Assembly: GCA_030737875.1 (NCBI GenBank) | Contig: CM060922.1 | Coordinates: forward strand, 762,053,603-762,117,602 | Length of the DNA: 64,000 nt | DNA from: Allium sativum | Lineage: Eukaryota > Streptophyta > Magnoliopsida > Asparagales > Amaryllidaceae | Reading direction: 5' to 3' | The notes under the pieces: generated by a model | Databases searched by the model: none | Told to the model about the DNA's origin: nothing | What the model saw: only the letters and a program-made list of their open reading frames with translations | Shown: piece by piece, positions 35,921 through 45,073 of the stretch | Numbering within the stretch: position 1 is the stretch's first letter | How the letters are laid out: the number at the start of each line of letters is the position of its first letter | Translations under genes and position numbers: made by a program

Positions 35921-38900
35921 TGTAACAACCCATATTTTTGAGACCAATTTAAAATTTATTTTTAACTGATTTTCATAGAAATTAAATATTTTGGATGAAC
36001 TATTTAGAGAATAAACGACTTAAATTTATTTTTATCAAAGTCAGAACGTATAATTTAAATTTACTTAAAACGAACTTGAAATAGCGCGGTAGTTTGAAAA
36101 TTCGATTTTATACTTTGAATGAATGTATAGAATCCAATATAAATCAGAATTTGATAAAACGAGAAACATTAGGATATTTCAAATTGTGATTTTCTAATGA
36201 CTGTAAGAAATTGAGATTTCACTCTATGAATTGTAAGTTATGTCTAAATAAAAAAATTAGAATAGTCGTTATGGAATATTATATATAGTCCTAAAAGTCA
36301 CATTTTTTATATGTTTGAACTTGGACTTGAAACCACTTCCATTGAGTTCAAAACGTCGTTTATATGGTCGAAAACTATAAGGATCGATATGTTTGGAATT
36401 TGTGGAAATTGGGACTTTGGTTAGGGCTTGGTTAGACAACTTAGCCACTTCACTTAAGTTCCCCAAATCAGCCCCTTTCTCCCTCATTCACTTCAACACT
36501 TAGAAAAATTAGAAAATGGGGAAAGGAATGGGAAATTAAAATTCCTAAGCTAGGGTTTGATTCCAAACCCAATTCTTGTGGAAATCAAGTGTAAAAGCTT
36601 AGGTAAGTTCCTCTTCATCTTCTCCATCTTCTCTAGCTTATCTCCTCTTTGGTTTTTGATGATTCCTATGACCTAGCTCTTAGGAAATCTATTTATGTGC
36701 TTAGATTAGAGATTTGCATGCAATATTGGAAGAGAGGGTGATTTTGCTTGTTATTGGGTCCACCCCTTATTTGCAAACAAGCCAAGGTGAGAAATTGAAA
36801 CCAAAAGGGCTAGTGTTAGTTAACTATGTAGTAGTTGATTAAATTTGGGTTGATAAATGACCAATGATTGATCATATAACTTTAATATGATGTTAAATGT
36901 TAAGAAGTGCAATGAAAATTATGGGTGAGTTATTCAAGAATTCATATTAATGCTTCAAGCCTTATGCTTGTATAGTGTGCCTATAGCACGTTTGAATTGA
37001 GTATATGTTGTGTATGCATTGGGTTAATTGCTTGAGTTGTCGATTCCCTTGCTTTCTAGTATTGGAAATCTTGATTTGATCAATATTCAATTGTATATGC
37101 TATGGATGAAGTTATTGTGTGCACATATGCCCTTGTAGTCACTCTTTAGCATTGCCAAACCATCTTGTTCTAGCTTGAATCGCATTTGATAGCTTTGGTT
37201 TGAAATTTAATTCACCTTTGAACTTATGATCAAAACTGTCGCGAATCTCTTGAATGAATGTGTGCATGTGTGTGTATGTGTTCTTGAATGTTTTCGGTGA
37301 GCTAAGGGGCTTCATTTTCATTTAGAAAGCATTATAAGCCATCACCATTGATCCAAGCTCGTCCGAAAACCATTTGCACATCATTTCCTAGGTAAAAATT
37401 TGTCAATGCTTTAGCTCAGACGTTTGTCCGGGAGGGGGACAGATGTCTATCCAAGTTGTAGAAAAATAATAATTGCATCAGCTCAGACGTCTGACCAAAA
37501 ATGGTCATACGTCTATCCAAACTCTCAAGAATTTTTTTTTCCTGGCAACCGACGTCTGTCTAAGGGGTGACAGACGTCTGTTGGCATATTTCTGCTGTTG
37601 ACCAGTGGAGACCACGATCAACAGTTTAGGTCCATCCAGGATCTTTACCGGTCAAGTTTCGGCCCGTTTCGACTTCGTTTGTGACTTGTCAGTTTCACTA
37701 ATTCGCAGATTTCAGCAATTGATTTTATTCATAATCGTTCTATAAATCGTTTCAGCAATTTAAAATGTGTGCAAATAATTTCTTGCTTGGCTTGTAAAAC
37801 AAAATTGGTTATGTACGATTTGGCATGAAAACGTATAAAATGAATTATGAATATGTTATGACTTGAGTATTTAATTCGATATCCAAATTAAATTCTGGAC
37901 TAAATCTTTTGATATGAGGTAATGAATGGGGAAGACCAATAATTTAACCAAGGGAAAGAATTTGATTTGAAATTTGATGTGACAATTGTTTGAAAAGACT
38001 GAGTTAAATCTCTAATTTAATGACTACTAAAAGTCAAAAATAATGAAGACGGTGCAAGACCGACAATCTTCACATCGAATGGATTACTATTGATGCCTCA
38101 GATATGGGTAGCTCCCTTGAAGGGATTATAGTGGTAGTTGTCCGGACGTACTTGTTGGTTGTCCGGATATACGAGGACCACTCTTCTATATTGGACAAAT
38201 GGGATGAGGAATAAGGTCCCTCCGGTTTCGTTCAGACCCAGAACGAACTTATAGATGGATTGTGTGTCTGACATTGGATTTAATTCTATGTTGATTGATT
38301 TCTATTAAATATATATATATATATATATTTATGTTTGGTGGCAGAAAAAAATTTCTTTTTCTTAACACCCTTCTCTGAGACGTACGAGCTTTGAGGTTAT
38401 ATATTGGTAGACATCAGTTGTATGGCATGAATTGTCAGTGTGGCATACCGAGATGCAATGATCAATGCTTTTGTTGAAAAGCAAAGTCTTGTGGATGATG
38501 ATCAAAGCATAGCTTTAAGTAGCATAGCTTTGTATATAGCGTTAATTCACGAGGAGTGCATACGTTTATTTCCAACTAGAAGTTGTGACATGGTATGGAG
38601 CCTGGTGAACATGTGATTAGCTTTCTTTTGGATATGCGCCGTAGCATGGGGTGCTCTTTTGGCTGAAGATGAAGACTTATTTTGTTATCATTTCTTTTGA
38701 ACTCTTTTAAACACTATCTTGTGTATGCTTATATTTGATTCTATAGTAGACTTACTATCCATTTGATGGAACTTGTTATGTACTAAGTAGGATCCTGTAT
38801 TTGTGTTACTCTGATGATGATTATGATTCCGCTGTTATGGTATAATGTAAATTATTCTCCAACTTTATGTAATATGCTACGTTCTGTGATCTGCTGATGT

Positions 38901-38964
38901 GATTAATATGTTATTTTCCAAAGACCGACCTTGCCACCGTGGAGCGGAGGTTTGGTTCGTGTCA
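35921..38964 (+). mobile_element. Solo LTR, 3,044 bp
   Basis: Starts TGTAACAACCC, ends GTGTCA, and is flanked by GCTCC on both sides. No primer-binding site or polypurine tract adjoins it. This is the signature left when the two LTRs of an inserted element recombine. The first 350 bp match the LTRs at 24452, 29587 and 61254 (GCGCGGTAGTTTGAAAATTC at 36084). It contains a CAGACGTCTG motif cluster (37417-37585) and a (TA)n run (38308-38328). There is no coding sequence. Confidence 0.85.
37417..37585. promoter_or_regulatory. CAGACGTCTG palindrome cluster in the LTR
   Basis: Six exact or degenerate copies (about 37419, 37440, 37483, 37507, 37548, 37569) of the 10-bp palindrome CAGACGTCTG within 170 bp. 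Its centre GACGTC is a known core for plant bZIP factors. A role as LTR enhancer is an inference. Confidence 0.45.
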
Positions 38965-40712
38965 GCTCCTCTGTTGCATCCCTTCTAACTTGTTCAACTG
39001 GAAGCCAAAGGCCCCAATCTCACCACTTCAAACCTGAACCACTATCATCTATCGCACCGCACCAAAAATATGTAGTGCGAATTCAACCACCGCCTATTCA
39101 ACCCGCTGCAATCGGTACATTCAAATTCCCTGCTTCTCAATCACAAAACTATTCACCTTTATCAATCTCACATTAACACCCAACTAAACAACCCTCAAAT
39201 TACAGCATCAACACATGCCCAATATATATTTGCCAAATTAAATTTTGTGCAAACCTCCGCATCCATCCCCTCTATCCTTTTTAGGAATTCATTTCAACCA
39301 GCCTCAATAAAACCTCTCCCCTTCCAAGTCAGGAACTAGCAATCTCCAATTTCCAAATGGCAAGTTCAATGTTGATCATCCTGTTTTTCTTTCTTAATTG
39401 AGTTTTTTAGGAAGTTTCGGGACTTCAACCAGATACTTTTTTTTTCTTACTTAGAAACCATCTATTATTATTACAAGCTTGGTTATTTATCTTTATTACA
39501 AACTTATTATTATTTATAAAACATAGTTAAATTAGGTAAATTTTTATAAGCTTATTTAAATTTTATAAATCTTAACTATTTTTTTTTATAAATTTTAGTT
39601 AACTTAGTTAAATAATTATTACAATTACTGTTACCATTCTTGTTATATATATTTATAACACTTAATTGATTTATTTGTCAAGCATATTTAATTTATTACA
39701 ATTATTATTTAATAAACATAGTTAACTTCATTAAATTATTGTTATTATAAATTTAGTTAATTTTAATGGAACTTAGTTGACTTGGTTAATATTTGTTTTA
39801 TAATTATTATTATAAAACTTATTCAATTTAATTAAAATTTTATAATACTAAATTATTTATTAATTCAACAACCTACAATTTAGGAGCATAGTTTTGTAAA
39901 TCGAACACTACTACAAAATCACCATCATTAATAATGAATAGAAGAAACCCCAAACCTGGTCACAAATAGGATGGGTATCACTTCTCTTCATCCACACCAC
40001 AATACATGACATGTGAAAATGATGCTCACACTTCGTGATTGTCCTAGAGTTCTCTAAATCATATTCTACAAGATAACATCATAAGGCATTAGAGAATTCA
40101 ACAATTCTAGTATAAAATGTAGGCAAATAATCAGGTGTTGTATGCATGCCATTGCACAGTTAAATTGCTATATGCTTTAAAAGTAAAATACATAATAATC
40201 AGTTAAGTGGCGTAGCTGCACCGTTGTTGTAGTGCATCTGCACCACTGTTGTGGTGCAGCTGTGCTGCTGCAGTGGTGTTGGTGCAACACAACAATATTG
40301 GTGCACTACACTATAGTGGTGCAGATGCACTACAAAAATATTGGTGCACTGCACCATGGTGCCATGGGTAGCACTATCCGGATGCACAATAGATATATTA
40401 CCCATATTGTCAAATTGCAGTAACAAAAGTACAGTTGGTATGCATGCATGTTCAAACAGTGTCAATCACTATAGAATGAAGCAATTGTCAAATATGTCAC
40501 TACCATCAAAAATATAAGGCATGTATTAAATTTTGATAGAAAAAAATGATGAACTACTGTTCAACCTGCAATGGAATACCTGAGACAATTGTTTGTTTGC
40601 ACAGTTCCAACAAATGAACCCCAAAATCGCTTCTTTCAACATTAAACAGACAAAAAAGAAATTCTCATGCCTATGTTGCTGAACAAAAAAATAAAATTTA
40701 CCATCTTAATTT
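38965..40712. other. Continuation of interrupted DNA and 3' flank of the host gene
   Basis: 38965-39420 continues the C-rich stretch that ends at 35920. 39420-39900 is A/T-rich with repeated TTAGTTAA/TTAATTT words. 39906 reads CACTACTACAAAATC, somewhat like a CACTA terminus but without a partner. A second palindromic CACCACT array is at 40208-40370. No gene apart from the host exons starting at 40713; an 81-codon plus frame (38931-39176) partly lies in the LTR and is not convincing. Confidence 0.4.
40208..40370. repeat. GCACCACT/AGTGGTGC palindromic minisatellite (right)
   Basis: Words such as GCATCTGCACCACTG, TGTGGTGCAGCTG and TATAGTGGTGCAGATGC repeat in both orientations. It is the same motif family as 34985-35165, on the other side of the solo LTR. 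Confidence 0.75.
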
Positions 40713-41418
40713 TCAGTATCTTATGCCATTGAAAGCTGGATTCATCTCTTCATCCTCTAATAAAGTGGAAATGAAATCTTCCACTTGTTTTAGGCTGATA
40801 CTTCCAAGTTCCTATAATGTACAAAACTTGATTTATTTTCATTCACTAATCATATAAAAACTAATGTATTAAACATATTTTCATATGTTTAACCTAAGAA
40901 ACATATAATGAGAGTTATTCACAAAGTAGGATGTATTTCTTTAAGGAATGTAGTTTTGTAGTACAAACTTAATTCAACCAATAACAACATAGAAGATTAT
41001 TTTGCAGCTAGAAGTTACCAGAATGAAATGAAGCATAATAAGTTAAAAATTAAAGCTAGTTAAATAAACAATAAATAAGTAACTTTTCCCCTAAACTGCA
41101 GTAGTGGAAAACATTTCTTCTTGGCCATTAATTTTCCAACACTTGCTTGAAGGCAAAACGTTTTTTTCTTTCCAGAGAGCAAAGATGTAATTTCAGCGGC
41201 AAAAGGTCCCGAACCAAAGCTGGTTATTAAAAGAACAAATGATCTAAGTATGATGTCTTCTGTCTCAGTTTCAAACTAGATATTGGAAGAAGGCAAAATT
41301 ATTTTCATTTAGCTCCATCGACCAAAAAGTATAATCCAGTTTTAAAGTAATCCATTTGGCCGACCACACGAGTATTCAAAGTCAAATCATACCATTCCAT
41401 TGCAGCTTTAAGGAACCT
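40713..41418 (-). CDS. Three terminal exons of an unidentified host gene
   Basis: Three minus-strand exons join in phase 0. Exon A (41418 to about 41323) reads RFLKAAMEWYDLTLNTRVVG and onward. Exon B (41275-41084, 64 codons) follows the acceptor CTTCCAATATCTAG; it starts FETETEDIILRSFVLL and includes FGSGPFAAEITSLLSGKKK. Exon C (40811-40713) starts ELGSISLKQVEDF and ends FNGIRY plus TGA. The donor of exon A is uncertain: using GT at 41322 would leave an unusually short 47-nt intron, while GT at 41367 or 41364 gives about 90 nt in the same phase. Helix-rich composition; no domain recognised. Upstream exons appear to lie at 60291-60705. Confidence 0.65.
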
Positions 41419-41487
41419 CTATAAATCTGTATTTGTAGTAAATAAAAATATTAGTTAACTAGTTTGAATTTGAGTTGAGGATAATCC

Positions 41488-41492
41488 TACAG
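41488..41492 (+). repeat. Possible left target-site copy TACAG
   Basis: The five bases before the LTR at 41493. No exact partner was found at the right edge because the right end of the element is lost. Confidence 0.25.
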
Positions 41493-42560
41493 TGTTGACG
41501 CCAAAAAATGTCACCAACACCAAAAATTGTTAATTAATAAAGAATATGGTTTCGCGTATAGAAAATAAGTGCAGAAAAGCAGTAAAAGAATAAGAAATTT
41601 ATAGTGGTTCGGTCCCATGAGGGGCCAACGTCCACTTCGGAAGGGATGTAGATATTTTATTGACAACAATGAATAACAAGCTATGAGCCTCTTCTGGGCA
41701 TATGGTTACAAGCATTTTCATACAATTTGAAGTCAAAGTCATCATATGGGCTTATATGAAAAAGTATATTTTTCCTTCTTCTTCCTCAAAGTGATAATGC
41801 CATTAGAGACGTCTGTTGGAGCTCTAGAGAAGTGTCAAATCAACCAATTTTCTAACCCTTGTAACAAGTGAGCTTGGGGGGTATTTATAGTGGAGTGGAT
41901 AGGTGGGAGAAAGTAGGATTTGGGGACCACTCAGCTGAAAATCACATCACAGGCCCTCGTGCACCAGAAAATCGAATGACTCAGGGGTGGTACGAAGAGA
42001 AATTCGCATCCCTCTCTAGGATAGGATTTTCGCATCCTAGAGGAGGCGAAAATCGCATCCTGAAGGGGATGCGTTGTGAGTGGAGCACTGCATCCCTTAG
42101 ATGCGATGGGATCGCATCCGGAGGGATGTGGCGCCATTTGCATTCCTTTGAATGTAAGGGCGACACATCCCTCTGGATGCGATGGCGTTGCCTCCTAGGT
42201 GATGCGATGACATCGCACTAAGTTGGATGCGATGTGAGCTGAGTTGAAGGTGATGCAATGCGAGTTGACTTGGTCCGAGGCGAGTTGAGGGAGGCGATCA
42301 GAGTGAGGCGAGGTGAGAGAGGCGATCAAATGAGGCGAGTTGAGGGAGGCGATCGGAGTGAGGTGAGTCGAGGGAGGCGATCGGAGTGAGGCGTAATGAG
42401 TGAAGCGATGTGAGGGGTTATGCAACTATTGCTTGCTTCTCCTTTTCTCATCTTGATCCTTCAATAGCTTGGCAACATTTCGAGCTTTAATATCACGCGT
42501 CGTGTTGAGTCGAGCGAGTCTTGTGTACTTTTGGGAACCAGACAAAAATACCGGTTAACA
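41493..42560 (-). mobile_element. 3' LTR of a Tat/Retand-like Ty3 element (copy 1), 1,068 bp
   Basis: Reads on the minus strand from TGTTAACCGG (42560) to CGTCAACA (41493). Directly outside its start lies a purine tract on the minus strand (42561-42574), which fixes the inner edge. A minus TATA box CTATAAATAC is at 41881-41890, and the CCGAACCACTATAAA box lies near the U5 end (41598-41612). The U3 part has GATGCGAT words (41990-42230) and a tandem GAGGCGATCGGAGTGAGGCG array (42260-42415). Confidence 0.8.
42260..42415. repeat. GAGGCGAT tandem array in LTR U3
   Basis: About five degenerate copies of GAGGCGATCGGAGTGAGGCG with GAGTTGAGG linkers, unit about 28-30 bp. Confidence 0.7.
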
Positions 42561-42574
42561 TTTCCCTCCCAGAG
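42561..42574 (-). other. Polypurine tract of copy 1
   Basis: Plus strand TTTCCCTCCCAGAG, so the minus strand reads CTCTGGGAGGGAAA immediately before the LTR start TGTTAACC. Correct position and orientation for plus-strand priming. Confidence 0.75.
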
Positions 42575-42897
42575 TATGCCTTGCCTTGGCAGGATGTGCT
42601 TTGTGTTGAGTAGGAAACTGGGATAAAGCATGAAGCTTTACGTTTGTTAAGCATTATGTTGCGCTTATTTCTTGCCTGACCATTTGGTCCCTGTCTTACT
42701 TATGAAATTAAGATGTTAGTTGTCGACTCTTGTTTACGTCTTAGCTTATATGAGTGGTCGTTGATTAATGATCGTGCTCATGCGCACATATCTTTGTATG
42801 GTTTTATGCGATGCGATCGCGGTTGCAAAGTAAGGCATCGGACGGGAGGTCAGGGTAGGAGTAGGGATGTATATGCAGGCGTACATGTGTGCCTGCA

Positions 42898-42898
42898 T

Positions 42899-42936
<38 letters not shown>

Positions 42937-42982
42937 GTAAGTGAACATTCACGTATATTCATAAATATGTATGTTTACCTGC

Positions 42983-43034
<52 letters not shown>
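42898..43034. repeat. Compound microsatellites (CA)n(TA)n and (TA)n(TG)n
   Basis: CA repeats run at 42898-42921 and TA to 42937. A second block has TA from 42984 to 42999 and TG to about 43033. The two blocks are near mirror images on opposite strands. Confidence 0.9.
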
Positions 43035-43092
43035 TTTATATATACATATATTTTATATTTTTTTCCTTATATATATATATCAAATTTTGGTG

Positions 43093-43200
43093 TCGATGCG
43101 ATATATCGCATCCTTTAGTGATGCGATGGATCGCATCCCGGTGGGATGCGATGGATCGCATCCCTCAAAGATGCAATGGATCGCGTTCCCAAAGGGATGC
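43093..43200. repeat. GATGCGATGGATCGCATCC palindromic repeats
   Basis: Three or four head-to-tail copies of a palindrome built from GGATGCGAT and ATCGCATCC, spaced about 35 bp. The same words occur in the LTR U3 and in the satellite to the right. Confidence 0.8.
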
Positions 43201-43244
43201 ACGGTAAGGAGAAGATGGGCCAAGGACCGAGCCTGTCAATCCTC

Positions 43245-43252
43245 TATATAAA
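43245..43252 (+). promoter_or_regulatory. Possible promoter of the antisense ORF (TATA box)
   Basis: TATATAAA on the plus strand, followed within 30 bp by a pyrimidine-rich leader (CCCCCCTCCTCTCACAC, then TTTTTTCCTTTCGTCTCTC). It points toward the antisense ORF 940 bp downstream and away from the LTR. The LTR promoter runs the other way, so a separate promoter would be needed to express this ORF. A plausible donor (AAGGTATTTT, 43319) could start a 5' UTR intron. This is inference from sequence form only. Confidence 0.35.
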
Positions 43253-43404
43253 CCGGATCCCCCCTCCTCTCACACTTTTTTCCTTTCGTCTCTCGCATCA
43301 TACTTACTACCTTTATCTAAGGTATTTTAATGGTGGAAGGGGGTGTGACGCGGAGTGGAAGAAGAAGAGGAGAAGGGACGAGGCGCGCCATCTCTGTGTC
43401 AAGC

Positions 43405-43800
43405 ATTACTTCGATGATGCGAAGTCTTACATCTAGTTGGATGCGAAATCACATCACTTCGATGTTGCGAATTCTCGCTTCTAGTTGGATATGGAATCAC
43501 ATCTGAGTGATGCGATTTTGCATCACTGCGATGATGCGAGATCTCGCGTCTAGTTGGATACGAAATTCATCCGAATGATGCCGATGCAAAGTTTCGCATT
43601 CAGTTGGATGCGTAATCACATTCGAGTGATGTAGAACCGCATCACTTCGATGATGCAAGGCCTCGCATCCAGTTGGATGCGGAATCGCATCCGAGTGATG
43701 CGGAATCACATCACTTTGGTAATGCGAGGTTTCACATCCAGTTGGATGTGGATCCGCATCCAAGTGATGCGATCTCGCATCATTTTAGTGATGCGATTAC
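43405..43800. repeat. 69-bp palindromic satellite, GATGCGA/TCGCATC
   Basis: The word (C/T)AGTTGGAT recurs at 43434, 43482, 43551, 43601, 43670 and 43739, giving unit lengths of 48, 69, 50, 69 and 69 bp; short units lack about 20 bp. Each unit contains GGATGCGGAATCGCATCC-like and GATGCGAG.CTCGCATC palindromes. Confidence 0.8.
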
Positions 43801-44189
43801 CCTTGTCAATGGAAGGATGTGATGACCTCCGGCCTCGTGTTTCCTTCACGATTAGTTGTGATTGGGCATGAACATGACCTTGTATATAAGTTTTAGGGCA
43901 TATAACTCAGACTGTGGACAAGAACTTTGGACTTTTGGACCTTAATCCACTTCCCGATCCAACCATAATTTGGTCATGACTTAACGCGAAGCTAGGGACT
44001 TAGGTCGATGATGACGATGGTTATTGTCGCTAAAAGGCAGTGATCATCGCCATATTCCGAGTCAGTTTTAATTATAACTGCATTGTCACCGCACTACACA
44101 GCACGTTTGCATGTTTGTTCACACCAACATGATGGGGTACGGGTTTTACATACAATGCCTAACGCAACTATATTGAAGTATAGCTAGCG

Positions 44190-44997
44190 ATGGAAACCCG
44201 ATCAAAAACACAGCAACACTTGGAAACTGAGGCTCCTCAACACTCGTTATCCCAATCCATCTCAACTAATATTACTAGTAATGGGGACAACATGCTTGAG
44301 ACTTCTTCCGAGTCAACCTCATTCCAGTCTACAGAGTCACTGAAGGTACCCGACCGCGGTTCACAACCAGCGGTCGAGCACTTGGCTGATCCATCGACGC
44401 CGGGAGGTGTTACGATTGTTGAGGAGAGGTTTGAGGAGGATGTAGACATTGTGACGAGTGATGTACCTGTGGCTCCAGATGCGATGGTAGGTGCTGTGAT
44501 TGTTGACAACCCTCCAGACTCGGGGCGGTCGAGTGTGAACAAACCTACCATGGAGCGCATTTGTGCCAGGTTCGACATATCATGGACCCAAGTTCCCGCG
44601 AAGGGAGATTGGGCGCATGTTCCGCCAGAGGGATATACTGCGTGGAATAAGCACATGCGTATAGCTAGGTGCATGCCTCCGTCTTGTGATTTCATTCGCG
44701 AAAAGTTGAGCCACTTCCAGCTGGCATCTACACAGCTTCATCCCAACGGATATGCATTCCTTCTAGGCACATGTCGTTTGTTTAGAGAATACCTACATGT
44801 GGAGACCATCGGGGAGGACATTCGGTAGTTGTTTCATATCAAGAGGAGACCTAAGACTTCGCCTTCCCTTTACTTCCTAGAAGTAATACCCAGCTCCCCG
44901 GTCATTGAAGGGTCATGGACCAGACTTGGGTTGTTCAAGTCCGAATGGTTCTTCGTTCGCTGTACTTTGGGCTTTGCGAGATGTTGGCTAGAAGGAA
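44190..44997 (+). pseudogene. Antisense ORF of Retand-like copy 1, N-terminal domain
   Basis: ATG at 44190 opens a 212-codon frame (METRSKTQQH...), then one in-frame TAG (44826-44828), then continues in the same frame to a predicted donor at 44998. Residues 1-115 are Ser/Thr/acid-rich and probably disordered. From about residue 118 (TMERICARFDISWTQVPAKG, then GDWAHVPPEGYTAWNKHMR, LHPNGYAFLLGTCRLFREYL, and RSEWFF-like W.R.GLFKSEWFFVRC) it matches the plant 'putative gypsy type transposon' (Transposase_28-like) family. It sits on the strand opposite to pol, between pol and the 3' LTR, the place of the extra antisense gene in Tat/Retand lineage elements. The family has no proven function. The TAG makes this copy a probable pseudogene. 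Confidence 0.75.
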
Positions 44998-45073
44998 GTA
45001 AGTGTTTATTTCTTTCCTAGTTTGATGTCGGTCGAATTAAGGGCGCGGTGGTTACTCTGGTTTTCTATAGCAG
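44998..45073 (+). other. Predicted intron in the antisense ORF
   Basis: GAAGGAA|GTAAGT at the left and TTTTCTATAG-CAG at the right bound a 76-bp segment. Removing it restores the frame: WLEG runs into IPSAPKGDV. Using TAG (45070) instead of CAG (45073) changes only one residue. Without splicing the frame stops within the segment. Confidence 0.55.

Larger units (their letters stand above)
42575..44189 (-). other. 3' UTR/spacer of Retand-like copy 1, with microsatellites and satellites
   Basis: No gene. From left to right: single-copy sequence to 42895; (CA)n then (TA)n (42898-42937); (TA)n then (TG)n (42983-43034); GATGCGATGGATCGCATCC palindromes (43093-43200); a plus-strand TATA box (43245); a 69-bp palindromic satellite (43405-43800); then about 390 bp before the antisense ORF. 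Open frames across the CA/TG runs are artefacts of the repeats. Confidence 0.7.

Noticed and set aside
39906..39920. A CACTA terminus (CACTACTACAAAATC)
   Set aside because: No subterminal repeats directly inside, no inverted partner and no 3-bp duplication found.
41931..42221. Coding frames inside the LTR (41868-42221 plus and two minus frames)
   Set aside because: They follow the GATGCGAT/CGCATCC repeats of U3 and are interrupted by the LTR TATA region; no domain.
42713..43251. Several frames of 68-120 codons with Thr/His, Tyr/Ile or Cys/Val runs
   Set aside because: They translate the CA, TA and TG microsatellites and have no unique sequence with protein-like character.
44237..44695. A 152-codon minus frame opposite the antisense ORF
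   Set aside because: It is the complement of a protein with family matches on the plus strand and has no motif of its own; its length follows from the low stop density of the opposite strand.
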